Assembly (NCBI GenBank): GCA_013396915.1
Contig: VWZL01000356.1
Location: 62,001-126,000 of the forward strand
Direction: 5' to 3'
Length of the DNA stretch: 64,000 bases
From: Stercorarius parasiticus
Lineage: Eukaryota; Chordata; Aves; Charadriiformes; Stercorariidae
Under the pieces are notes generated by a model, which had not been told where the DNA came from, did not search any database, and saw only the letters and a program-made list of their open reading frames with translations. This document shows positions 35,107-48,400 of this stretch, in pieces (positions within the stretch are counted from its first letter, which is position 1; the number at the start of each line of letters is the position of its first letter). The position numbers and the translations under genes were made by a program.

Positions 35107-38100
35107 AAATGGTGCAAAGGAACACCAGAAAAGATGAACTAACCCCTGTTACATGCAGAGGGTCTTAATCACAAGGTTCGTTAGCCTTTCAATCAAAGGA
35201 CAAGCGCTAGCATCTTCTCCAGAGGTTGCTGTTGCATCTGACCCTGGATATCAGATGGTGAAAACTTTTCAGAAGAAAGCTTTTGTAAACATTTCAGAAA
35301 TGCTCTGCTAGCTCTCATTACCCCAAGACCATATTTTGCTTTCTCAAACTGATAGAGTAGTACAGTTCAGGCAGTATCTATGCTTTTTATCCCGAGGAAT
35401 TGTTCATAGGAATTTTCATTTTTCATCTGTAGTTTTCTAAAGCTGACATTCTGGAGACGTCTGCAAAATAGCTACTTGAAAGCCACGCAAAACTCAAACT
35501 GTCATATGCTTTTTGACATTAATCTCATTTAAATGGAAAAAAAAGTCCATTTCAACTTCAAAAAAATCTTTTCATGCAGGAAATAGGCGGGGTTCGGGGA
35601 TATTTTCTGCCTCACAGGGCTCATTCCTAAATTCCTGATGAAATATAGGAAGAGCCTGAGCCATTCCTCATTCCTTTTGGAAAGTTTCCCTCAAGTCCAC
35701 CGATTTAGAAAGGTGAGTCACCAGCTACCTCCCTAGCAAAAGCTAAATTTCCTCGGTGATTTCTCGCGCCTGCAAAAGTTGTGTCCATCCATATGCAGCT
35801 TATATAAGGCTGAATGGCTACTGTCCAATTAGTTTCTGGTTATCTAATCCTCTTCTCTAATGCAGATAAATGATTAAGAGCTTCCATAATGAGCCGCCTA
35901 TGGGGTACTCTGGCATTTTCACAGCCGTTTCTGTGTCCTGTGCCCACCATGCCTCGGCAGTCAAGGGTAGAAAACAGTTTTATTCTGAGCGTGGACAGAC
36001 CGCGCAACAATACCTGCTGCGAAGACTTGCTCATCTCTGCGCCAAGATGTTTGTCAGCTTTTGCTGCTATTTCTCTTCAGGTTTTCAGAGATGATTTAGT
36101 CAAGTTTCGCTGCGTTTGCTAAACTGAGCACTTCCTCCCACGCCAGGCCATCTCCCTGTTAATCTTCAGTAGTTTAAGTTGCATTGCTATCAAGGTATGG
36201 TAAATCTACTCAGTTCCTAATGTGCAGTTGAAAAGAGCAATAACACTGACGGTAACAGAAATCTCTATTGTTGACATATATGTGTTTTCCACTTTGCTAG
36301 ATGCAAAAATTCAGCATTTCAGCTCTGCAGATGTGAAGAGTTGCCTTGGCTATTGATTTCTACCTGCAACACTCCCCTGGACTTCTCGCTAGAGCCCAAG
36401 ATTCCCAAAGGACACTTAATTACAGGTTACAGAAAATGCCACTCCAGTGTGGGTCCAAACCTGTGCAAAATCTGGGCGTGCGAGAAATCCTATACAAAAT
36501 CCTGTCTTTACATAAAAAAAAATATAAACCAGATAATTTCACACGTCTAGTCATCTTTTATAAGCATTCCCATATTTATTCAAATTGCTCCATTATATTT
36601 GCAGAGCACTTGGAAAATGAAAAGTATGTGAAGGGATGCAACAAATGTATTGGCTTAATTTTCTTTCTTGTTTTAGACCAGAAATAACACTTCGGAGTTC
36701 AGTGGAGTTGTTTAAATGAATGCCAGTATAGGATGAAAGAAGTAGGCCAAATACAGATATGTTTTATTAAAGCCTCTGAGCTCCTAGGCACACAGCAATA
36801 TTAACAGCAGTGTAAAATGAGAGCCGAGATGCATTTGCAAAAGAAATTTGGATAAAATATATGGAAGATACACAACTAAGATCAAGACACAGACAAAAAA
36901 CAGCCATAATTTTCAAGCTGAAAAGATAAGACAGATGCTTCAAGAGCTGCTTTTTAGGGAACAAAACTGTATAGTATCTTAATAAATAACTAAGAGAATA
37001 CCAAATCATGAGAGGCTGTAAGTGAAGTAACAGACATTGTATAAGAGCCTTAAAGTTTCAGAAACTGAACCAGTGGGATGAAACTTAGCACTTTTTAGTT
37101 GCAAAGGAAATAAAACACAGCTAAGTTGTTTAGAGGACAACATGGATACATCTTATAGTAGATCCTGAAAGAGGCCTCCACAGGACTCTGCCCGTGACAG
37201 CACGGATCTGCAATACGTTGGTAAATACGCCTCTGTTAACACCTACAAGAGCACAGCAAAAATGTACTTACCTGTTGCTTGCAAGGAATCTCTGCCCTTA
37301 AAAATGTAACGTTGTCACCCATAGCTCTTTTCTCAAAGTGCAACATTATTGTATCAGTCCAGGAGAGGAGACTGCAAAGAGAAGATAAATTAATGAGCAT
37401 GTTGGCACTACTGAAAAGTAACAAACCCCAGCAATAATGCACAGGCAAATCGCTATGACGTTAAGCTGTCACGGGGTCATTGATTTTCTGCTTTCAAAAA
37501 GTGTGTGTAATGATTCCATTTTCACCTTGTTCTTGGCTCATTAAAATGAACACCTCCACATTAAGAAGGTTGAATCGTCACCTTCAGAGTGTATGGATTT
37601 GAAAATAAAAATATCTCAACCTTTATAGCTAATGCATGCCCATATTTTATAGTAATGGTGCATAATGATGTGGTATCTACCCAAATTTATTCTAAGCTAC
37701 CTTGTTACCACAAAGAACTTCAATAAATCATATATTAAAACTCCCTTCATTTCATAGTTATATGGCTTGCAAAGTCAAGCACTCAAAAATTAGGTAATAC
37801 CTAATTTTCTCTGAAGCCACTGAATTCATTCTTTCTCGTGCATTAATGTGACAGGCTACTATGAGGGAAGTAGTGTGTGATGGGGTACCACAGACATAGG
37901 TTACGTATATATGTTGTGGTTCCAGTACACAAATGTCTAAGATGGTAATTTAAGCATGGATAAGCAACAAAAAAACTTCTTTAAATACAGTATGAGTTAG
38001 GTGTGTTGAGCCACATAGACTAACGTGTTGCCAAAATGCATTAGAAGGTGTTGAAAAAGACGACAGTTTTCACAGAAACAAACCAGCCCCAAAAGTAAAC

Positions 38101-40037
38101 TGAAGAATTTATTCCGAATATGACCAAGTTTTTAATCGTTAGAACCAGGTGTAGTTTCAGAAGTCTCTCTTTTACAAGATAAATCAGCACAAAAAACCTA
38201 ACAAATTTTAAGCTGGATCCTGGTGCATTTCTGAAGAGACACTACCCCTGCATATATTGACTCGATACGATAACAGCGGCGGTGCCTTCCAGCCTAGGTC
38301 CTGTGATCCTAGGTTTCTTCTCCCTTCATTTTTTTGTGCTGTCTTTCACGTTAGCTCGCTTTTCTCATGTGCTTTGGAAAAGCATGCAAGTGAGCCAATG
38401 CGTTAATCATGTTATGCAGCAAAATGACGGCAAAAAGCAAAGGAAGCAGGGTTCAAACGCTGGGAAGCCTCGCTGCCTAAGTATCTTCTGATCTTGATCT
38501 CTATCTCTAATTGTTACTATCCATTAAATGTATAAATTCGTTAACAGCTTTTCAGCAATAAATAATTAATATAAGGGAGATGAAGAAAGCATGAATGTAA
38601 TTAACTGCGGAAAACATCCACAGAAGCTAACTATTCATAACAAAAATGCAAATTGAGCCTCACACACCAGTATGTGGCACGGCCTGATGTAGGAGAGCTG
38701 CCCTCTCAACTCAACCCAAATCCCTAAGAATTTGTGTTCAGTTCTACAGAGGGCCAGACCCTTCATGCCACCACACAGAAACCGCAAAATTAAAACCAAC
38801 AGTTTCAGGACTGCCTGAATGTTGTTTGCTCAGCCCAGCTTCCTTACTCTCAGCTCCCACTGATATTTTCTGTCGTCTATGTTGCCCAGTTCACGGTTAT
38901 TGTTGTTTTCCAGCTGTGAGCTACTTTACGTGCCCACACTCCAGGAATGACGTGACCATGCTCTGTCCCTAGAAGATTTTAACATTTTATGATCTGTTTG
39001 TAATTTAGGCGTTGCACAGTGTGCTTTCCCCTGATAGTAGAATTTACAGGTAATATTTAGTGCCAAAGATGTCCCATAAATATGATGGACTACATGATTG
39101 CTATCGCTGCGTCTTCCAAGCGTAGTGTCAGAACAAGTGCTGAAGACAGGCTCATAGATAACAGGCTCTCTAGGTACATTATACTAGCGCTAAGTGTGAA
39201 AAATGCTATAAAATCAGCAGCGAACAGGAGGTGCTTACCAGCCTGACGCTATCAGTAGAATCCTGGATCGCTGTCAGCACAGAAATCTATATTTCATGAT
39301 AAACATGTTTTTCTTTCATTTTCAGGCTAAACATTTCAGGGAACGGTTCAAATACAAAATATTCTCAGAGACTCCAATAAATATTACTTTAACAGAATAA
39401 ATATGGTCATCGTCCTTGTTAATTATCGTTTTCTTCGACTCCAAGGACACAAATGTGATTTGCCAGTGAAACACTCTTTTCTGCCCTGCCAGCGCAGTTT
39501 TTGTTTCATTTTCCTGGCTCTGAAAGCTCTGAGTTTCACTGCAACACAAATGTTCTTGCATGCAGAGCTTGAGATGACCACGTTTTGGCACCAAAATGAA
39601 CTAAACTAGGCTTGTGTAGCTTTCTCTATATAGAACATGATTTCTATCTGCAGTCTTACCGATAATTTTTAGTCTTTTAGATCATTTTTGCGAAGATATC
39701 GACTTAAGGAAGGAAAGTTTCACACATGCTTCGTTTGTCATGTGAAGTGTTCTCAGGCCCATTTGCTGTTACTTGGAACCTCCCCGCACACACAGTATAA
39801 GAAAGGACACCACTGCCATTTATGATTTATTTCAGGGTATGCTCCCTGACGTTTCCCTGTTCAGGTGGGATGCAGCCTTTCACAAGGAAGATCTGGAAAT
39901 CTGCATGCAAGTAAGCTACGGCCTTTGCTCCGAGGAGCAGAGGAAGCACATCGTGTGAATTGCACAGAGAATGTGTTTCTCCTGAGGGAAGGGAATTAAC
40001 AGCCCTCTCTGCCCCTTATCCATCAGTTCTGAACGGG
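35105..40037. other. Unique DNA, no gene seen
   Basis: TATATAAGGC at 35801-35810 resembles a TATA box and is followed by 74- and 77-codon overlapping + frames (35870-36094, 35889-36122) that have no known domain. A 113-codon frame at 36346-36687 is lysine-rich and driven by A-runs. The rest has only short frames, AT-rich patches (for example 38530-38640) and no recognisable repeat. Confidence 0.5.
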
Positions 40038-40085
40038 TTTTTTTTTTTTTAGATAGATAGATAAAGATAGATATAGATACATAGG
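40038..40085. repeat. T-run followed by (GATA)n microsatellite
   Basis: T13 at 40038-40050 is followed by AGATAGATAGATAAAGATAG and further GATA-type units to about 40085. The interruptions suggest an ageing microsatellite. Confidence 0.9.
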
Positions 40086-43000
40086 TACTAGAAGCCCAAA
40101 GAAGGAGTAAAAGTACAGCAGAAAACAAAAACATTTAGGCCTAAGTTTGGAAAGTTTGGAAGCCAAAAGCTACAAAGTCCAGACCAGTCAGCTGATTTGA
40201 AACTAAGATATGAGGAAAAGAGAAATGAAGGAAGTAAAACAATTACCTCTTCTAAATCAAGTGAAAGTTTTGCAGAACACCAGCAGAATACACTATAGCC
40301 CGGTGTGGGTCCAACTCTTGCATGACGGCTGCAACTTTATTCCCTCCCTCCATAAGCCCAAAGCTTCTCTCAAAGAAAAGAAGCTTTTGGGTTTTCTCTG
40401 GAAAACAATTTCTGAAGATGGGGTTTTAGATAATATGGAGCAAAATAAGACTAAAATCTCTGTTTGTGAGACTACCTCTGCACTGATTTTCTCTTTCAGT
40501 GACTGAAAAGGGTTTAAGTAGTCCTGATAGTAAAGCAGTCATAGACAGAGAGAAGAAGCAGCTGCTCCAGTTGGCACACTCCATTGCAAGCGTGCTACAG
40601 GATGAATATTTTGCGCTGGGGATATAGTGAAGCATTTGTATTTTCAACGGGTAGAAGTTGGCTATTTTGTGCCGCTTCGCACAACGCTGTCCTATATTTC
40701 TTCATGTCCTTTCTTTCCATTGCAAAATAAAACAAGGGAATTGCTTACCCGTGGGCAGTAAGGTAAGAGTTCAGTCAATTAATGTACTGCATGAAGGGTG
40801 CAGGTAGATTTTACACGTGATGGAAATGAGGCCTATTTTCAACTTCTTCCTGCTCATTTATTCATGAGGGTAATAGACAGCAAAGCAGCCGCATATTGCA
40901 GTTAGCAGTAAAGTATAATTCCTTCAGACAAGAACAATTATAAGACAGACCAACAGCGAGGCTCTGTAGAGTGCTTCCACTGCAACGTCCATAGAGTCAA
41001 GGGGAAAGTAAATTAAAAGCTTGAGTGCTCTGCTTCCCGAGGCATTCCCTGCAGCTGAGAACAAAAAAGATATTGCTCGATGCTAGGTAGAAGATTTAAA
41101 AAAAAAAAAAACATGATCTTGTTCTTCTCCTTTTTCCTTCTAAGCAGTCCTTACTGCCTTGCACATTAAATACAATGGACCACGGTTCATACTTAAAGCC
41201 TCCGTCCTCCCTCCCCTGCACACCACAGCGGCACTGCGGCGCTGATGTTATATAGACAACAAGGGAAGAGAGAGAACAGGGATAAGAAAAACTGCCTGCT
41301 TCAGACAGCAGCTCTGGTGTTGTTACGTAGTGCGTGCCTGAAGGAGAGCCGGGAGTGAGACTCGAGAGAGCTGAGACTTGCAGGTGACACCGTCCAGCCC
41401 TCACGAACAGCCTGACTCACATCCTCGTTTGCTGTGAAATGTTACCGAGGCCCAGTAGGACTGTCTACTCTTTCCAGTTTGATTTTTTTTTTTTAGGTCA
41501 GAGTCAAAACAATTCAGATTTGATTACTTCTGAAATTAAAATCCTAGTTTCTATGTGAAGACTTGTTAAAATTCCCATTTCAATTGGTGTCAGAGTAACC
41601 TTTTGCAAGCCTGCATGAACCGTGTTCCCAGCTCGATATCAGCAGCTCAGATTTGCACAGACACTTCACTATCTAATCTTTCATTTAATTCTTGAGAGTG
41701 GAACAATTTCTTCTGTTGCCATGATTGCTTTATAATTGCCATCAGTTGACTGAGTTTAAAGTAACCTACATGATGAAACCACGGGGGCAAGTGTTGATCC
41801 TCCATTCACTGGTAGAAGTAGAAACAGGAGTAACGCCATGAGGTCAGTTGAATCAGGCAGATGAAAAGGAGAGTGCTGGCTGTTAGGACAAACCTATGGA
41901 AACCTGCCATGTCACAGCATGTGTCCGTGGGACAGGGTTTGCAGAACACCACTGTGAGAAGGTCCTGGATCTTGGCACGCAGTTAGACATATACGTGGGA
42001 TCGCAACCCTGAGTGCAAAGACAGAGGAAAATGGAGGAGATTTGGTTCAGGAAAGGTAACCGGCCTCATATTTTTCAAAATGAAATGCGGTGGAATAAGA
42101 AGATCCCTTGAGTAGGACATAACTTCCAGCAGAGGACATTTGAGGATAAATATGTTTTGAAAAACGCGAGGGCCCGTTTGGACGGCAGTGGGAATGCAGT
42201 ACAACTGCTTGTCGTGCAGATCTCTCACCGCATTACTCGAGAGGTAACTTGGTGCCGTCAGAGACCAGGAAAGAGAATTTGTTGCTTCTTAAATGCTGCG
42301 AGCAACATGTATAGGACAGAATATACAGAACATTGCTGAACCTAGGGAACAACTTGGGTTACTTGAATTTTAGAGCTGCTTTAGGGCTGCTCAGCGTTGT
42401 GCTACATTATAGCAGCTGCTTCAGAGCAATTTTACCAGCACAGAATATGCCCGAGTGCACGTTATTCCTTATCCACACCTACCTTTTCTGCACTTCATTC
42501 CTCCCATCGTGTTTCTCATCCTCTTTCCTCCTGTCTTTGCTGTTCTGGAGATTGTGTAGGGAGCCGGTATGAGCCATTACAGAGGCAACAAGATGCCCCA
42601 GGGCCCTGATGTGCTGGTAGTTTCAGACCAGGAATCTGGGGTAGGATGTAGCTCCCTTGCCACAGAGAGCTCGCTCTCATCATAACCACTAAACCGATGG
42701 AGTGAATTCTCTCAGGCAACAGATCTGTTGTTATTCTGTTCTCTGAATATGTATTTCGGAAAAATCATGTGTTCCTGTCATACCCAGAACTCAACGTGTT
42801 TGCTAAGTGTTTCCTCTGCAGTAAAACACCTATTTGCACATTCCTGGGGTTAGGTCCGGAACAAATATTTTTAGAGAGATGAAAGAGCATCGGCAGAACA
42901 ACATACTTGCTGCCACCTGCAGAAACCAAGACGAGTCTAGTAATGAGAATGGAAACACATAGACAGAAAATATCTCAGGGCTAAGGACGAAAACCTTCAG

Positions 43001-44725
43001 AGCACTGGCAGTATCAGATAGCCAGCTTGGATAAAATATTGAGAAATATGTGATTGGCTTGAGAGACAACAACACTCACAGTAGCCCAGAGCTAGAGAGT
43101 TATCAACATTCATCGGGTGAAACTGGCCACATTGGAAGACCTTGTATTTGCAGAGTAGCTCTATCAGACAGGGAAGGAAATTTCAGTAATGAAACTCTCA
43201 CATCTGCTTCAAAGGCTCTTAAAAGCTTTTTTAAAACACATAGCAATGCTTGTTCATTTAAACACAGCGTGCTTTCTTAAATTCAGATAGCAAATCTGTA
43301 ACACACCAGATACATACTACACTTCTCTTTTTTTCCTTTTCCTTGCCACCTTACTGAGTTTTTTGCATAAACAGTATTTTGCATGAAAACAGGAGATATT
43401 GATAGTTATTGCCAGCTAATAAGAAAAATCTTACTCTCCCTCATTAATTCCTCATAAGAAATAGCCTGTAAACAGCTTTTACTGCGACCAAGAAAGTTGG
43501 TTTAACAAATCTGTGGTTTGGGGCTTTTCTTCCTGCAGGAAAGAACTCCATTCCAATAACAAAGTACTGACTAGAACATCAACCCATCATCCACAATATA
43601 TACTTAGGTCAGAAAAGCGTTATTTTTCTGATCTTTAATAGGCTTTGTTATCAGCATTTCATAGCTTGAAAAAAAATTTTTTATTTGCATTGCCTTTTTA
43701 ATAAATACATTTTATAGCAATACCTAGTCAATGCAGAAGCTGAAAAATCCACAGATCACAAAAATAAGGGCACTTGAAACAATCATCTGCCTCCTCTCGT
43801 GGACCAGAGCCACCTCTCATAATTTTAATTCCTCAGAATTTCAAAGAACCTCCACAAGAAAATGTCCTTCAAAAGGAGCTTTTGAACTCCCCCCGATGCA
43901 GAAATCTGCTCCAGAAGGAGCCCTGATTGATGTCAGACACCACCTGGGTGCTGAAAATTGTCAGGCCCGGGAGGCAAAGGAAAAAGCATGGGTTCAAATC
44001 AACTAATTCATTTCTGCTCTTTAAGAGGAGGAAGCAATGGCAGAACCATGGCAAAACATAAGCAGAATTACAATTTTCCTCCGGATACCCCAGACTGACA
44101 GTGAATTTGGGTACTGCAACTCCTTACTTTACTTCCAAACTCGATAATATCTCTCGAGTGCCAAATCACAGCTCACTCCAGGGGGAGGATTTTAACGTTT
44201 TAACCTGATAGCACCACATGTATTCATAGCTCACACACACATAAAAAATAGCTCCAATTGCCCAACACAAGGTCAGCATCACTTATGATCAGCCTCATCA
44301 TATCTCATTTTGTCTTGGACAAGGCATCCCAGCTGCTGCCTTTTCACACTGACTGAGGAAGGAATTGGAGGTCGAGGGATCAGAAACTTTGGGAGAAACC
44401 AATCTACACTGAAACTGCAGGGAACGCTGCACTGACTTAACTGGGTTCATCCAGCTGCTCCCATACTCTCCACAAAAATCACCCAAAATATCTGCCCCTT
44501 ATGTCAGAGCAGCTGATATGACCAGAGTCAAACCACAGAGGAATCTGGCCTCCTACTTCTCCTTTATTTAATACCAGGTAGGTGTTTGGGTAGCTGCAGA
44601 CTCTGATGCCTGCTTGTTTAATTTGAAGCTGCAAACGACTATATTATCAATTATCAGACACATTCATACTGAGTTGTCTTAGAATTCAAGTGTCCACTTT
44701 CTGGCAACCAGAACCCCATGTCCCA
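40086..44725. other. Unique DNA, no gene seen
   Basis: A 14-A run lies at 41098-41111. A 102-codon minus frame at 41096-41404 ends in a poly-Phe stretch produced by that run. The block 43770-44620 is slightly GC-richer with overlapping short frames and no known domain. I see no RNA gene or assigned repeat. Confidence 0.5.
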
Positions 44726-44864
44726 GGGGAAACATTCCAGGTCAGGTTGGACGGTGCTCTGGGAAACCTGGTCTAATTGAAGATGTCCCCGCTCATTGCA
44801 GGGAGGGTAGACTAGATGGCTCTTAAAGGTCCCTTCCAGCCCAAAATATTCTATGTTTCTATAA
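44726..44864 (+). mobile_element. CR1 LINE 3' tail fragment
   Basis: This copy reads on the + strand: 'ttccaggtcaggttggacggtgctctggg', then 'aacctggtctaattgaagatgtccc', then 'gactagatggctcttaaaggtcccttcc', ending in ATATTCTATGTTTCTATAA. The last part is a mutated CR1 octamer tail. Only the final 140 bases or so of the 3' region remain. The left edge is uncertain by about 20 bases. Confidence 0.92.
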
Positions 44865-45371
44865 AATGAAACCACTTTGTCTGAGGAAACCAATCAAACT
44901 CAGACAACCAAGTAGCCATAATCAGCACTGGCACATACGATGTGTCACAAAGACTTATCCCCTTTTGTATTTGGAAAGGTAACATGGCATAACTGAATTT
45001 ATCTGAAACCAATTTTTCCAATTTAAAATAGCGACAAGAGTCTAATACAAAAAAAAAAAAAATCTCAGTAATGTTGCTGAGATACTAAATGCTGCCATGG
45101 CATTTAGTAACTACTGCCTAACACTTGCCAATGGTTTTTAATTTAGAAAAGATCCAAATCCCCTTTTAATCTTCCCGTTGACCTCAGTGTGTCAGTTATC
45201 TTGTCCCTTTTTTTGTGGTTTAAATCCTATTAGCAGCAATAACCATTACATTGCGCATATTTTGCTCTCTATGTATGAAAGTGACCCATTACAACTGAGG
45301 TCAACACAAACAGAATGAAGCACCCACAACTACAAGCAACATGTAAATCTACTGAACGCTAACTCTGCCTG
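44865..45371. other. Unique DNA, no gene seen
   Basis: AT-rich sequence with a 14-A run at 45049-45062. No coding frame or repeat of note. Confidence 0.55.
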
Positions 45372-45416
45372 TTATTATTATTATTAGCCTATTATTTACT
45401 ATTATTTGCCTATTAC
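45372..45416. repeat. (TTA)n microsatellite with GCCTATTATTT units
   Basis: Five TTA steps at 45372-45386 lead into interrupted CCTATTATTTACTATTATTT-like units. It is a compound triplet repeat. Confidence 0.85.
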
Positions 45417-48400
45417 ATATTAAAAATCAGGCAATGCTAGGTGCAGCTTTTTCCCATTTATCTTCCTAATATTGAAGGATATAATCTTTTTGATACTGAA
45501 GTAAATCTAAGGCAAAAGTTAGTTCCCTCTCTAGGGCAAGCAGGAGAGCTCCCTGTTTACAGAACCCAGTATATAAAGTTAGTACCCAACAATCAGTATC
45601 CTGAAAACTAAAATCTTTGTGTAAAAAGTATCTAGCTAGAGTTTCTAAGAAATAAAACACTCCGTACTATCATAACACTAACCAAAGCACTTTGAAATGA
45701 GGGAACAGACAATAGGTGCTGTCTGTGGCCCTTACACCATCCATATAATAAACATACAAAGTTAGACTGCGAAAGTCGAACTCCCTGAGCAGAGAATTTC
45801 ACTCCTTTTTGCCTGTGAGATAAGAGCCTGGTTTGAGACAATCACAGTAAGTAAACTTAAAACTGAATTAGCACGAAAGAACAAGCACTCTTTTTGCAAA
45901 GAGAAAATTTAGAAAAGGTTTTCTCCTATCTTAAGAGATGAAAAAGAACACATAGTCATAAAATATAGTCATATAATAGTCATATCAATAAGGTTCCCAA
46001 CCCCGAATTAAGTGTCTTTGGGGTACTGAAGTACAAAGCAAGTGAAACAAACTCTTTTCATTTTTAAGACCACCTGTTAATAATTTAAATTTGTATTTTA
46101 CACAATAAATCTAGATAGGCCTGTTCGCTGGGAGATAACTGCTGAACTCAAACATTAAACCAAGGTAAAAAATTTTGATAAAGGTGGGTTTGTTTCAGTG
46201 AGTCTGGAATTTCACACTAAGAGGAAACACATTTCAGCTCCAGGGCTTAGCTGAGTTATAAACAATATGTGCAAGTTGCTTTTGCTTGGAAAATATTTTG
46301 TTAAAGCAAACTGTATTTATCTCAACCCTTTCTGTCGACTTAAAATCTACGAGTACAAACACTTGTTTTGCTACATACAGGGGGTCCAAGAAACATAAGA
46401 TAGTTTTCTTGTTTGCGATTCCAACCATAATTTTCTCCCAAAAATTCTCTGAAAAAGAAATTCCATCTGTTGATTTTCTCCTAAGGCCATGTTAAAAATT
46501 GAATTTCTCATTATTCCTCTGGTTGCTTTCCACTTTTATTTTTGCTTCTATTCTTTTTCTCAACTTACCACTGAAACCCGTTCCATTGAGGGGTCGAGAC
46601 GGAGGGTAAGAAGGAAAGAGGAGATTGCAAACTATTAAGCTTCAATCCCAGCATTTACATGATGACAAGTCCTTGGCCTTTTTCATCTCTCACTAAGGAA
46701 TGACCTATTTAATTGTTCATTACTTCAGCGTAAATGACAGATATCTAGTGTGTCATTGTCTTTAACGAGATTTGTGGTTGCCCATAGATCAAAAATATAT
46801 GTGCTGGAGGCCACTTAAACTCCAGCCTAATGTATTAAAAAAAGATTTATACAGCCATCGAACCCCCCTGTGAAATACAATAAGATCAACAGGACTTGTG
46901 CCTAGATAACACCAGATTATGACAGATAAATTAGTAGGATACAGTAAGAAGACGATAGCAGGAATAAGTAACTGAAACATTTAGTGAGCAGCAATGTGAA
47001 ATTCATCACAATGGTGATTATTTATATTGCAGTATCAAAGTAGCAGCACTATGATTAAAGTCCTGTTATGGAATTCAAATTTCATAAGAGCTTTAACCTT
47101 TCGCTTGTTGAAAAAAATACCACTGAAATGGCAAAAAGTCAAAACCTAGAATATGAACTTTGAGCTGTATTTGAAATTGTATTTTTATGGTGGTTTGATG
47201 AAAAAGTTATTGACACATCAAGTATCATAAAATCTTTTTGAATCTTCTAAAATAATTTTCTGGCATTTTTCTTTGTGTTCATTAAAAACGGTTTTGTACA
47301 AGTTTGTGCAGGGAATTAAAACCATTCTGAGCCATCAGCAAAGCCTGGCTCCAGGCTGCTGTTCTTTAACAGTAGTTATCAATCACTTGTGTTTTCGGCG
47401 CATTTTAGTCTTATTGTGAGTGTCTCACCATCATTTTGATTTCAGAGAGCTTAGTTGTGTTAAGACAATTTCACAAATGTATGGAATATTGTGACAGTGA
47501 GCCCTGTCAATGGAGTTGCTGCCTAAGAACAGAAGAATGATATCAAAGGTGTATAACAAAGAACAAGTTTCTGAATGTAGGTACCTTCTAAAAAGGGAAA
47601 CGAAAGCATTGCTGATCCCGTTATAGGCCATACCAATGGGAAGGCATGCACAAATCTTTCCATTTTAGCCTTTATTTGTATACCCTTAAGCATAGAAATG
47701 CTCAGAAAGTTTTGAGTATATGGGAACATCACGCCCTAATGGTAACTGTAATTAAATAGAGCTTTTGATAGTTAATACTATCTAATGCTACCGTTACTAC
47801 TGCAACGGTCCAGAAACTTGGCCCTAGTTTCTACAATCTAATCAAATAGATTAGACAAAGCTAATAGTGCAGTGACATGTCTGGAAATAACAGGGAATTG
47901 ATGGAAACGGTGGAAATTTTTAAATGATGCAAGGTCCCAGTTTCGGCCCATGTGGAACTGAGTGCTATTCTGTTTTTCGCACAACCCTACCTTTAACGTC
48001 CTTTGTGATTAACAAAAGGGCTTCCGCATTTGATGTCTGTCAGCAGAGAAAAGAGACTCAAATCTCTTTGAATAAAGAGAAGAACAACTTCTTTCTATGA
48101 AATACAGCCCCGAAACAGGAGTAGGTGCTAAGGAGGAGAGCACTGTGACATTGTGACATTCAATAGCACGACATTGAATTGAGGCAGCATGATGAGATAC
48201 AGCCCACATACACTGGCCATCGCCACTTTTGGAAATGAGAGTAGAAAAAGATTTCTAAGATGTATTTTCATCTCTCACACTCAATACAGAACAGCGATCT
48301 CGACACCCACATGCCTGACACAGTGCTGAGCAACGATTTGAAGAGATGACTATGAAATAACATTATCTCACACTGAGAAAATAAAATTACTTTTGAAAAT

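Noticed and set aside
36346..36687. 113-codon frame as a gene
   Set aside because: Its composition is driven by A-rich runs, and no domain or regulatory context is visible.
43731..44006. 91-codon frame as an exon
   Set aside because: No flanking splice signals of quality and no domain, and an antisense frame overlaps it.
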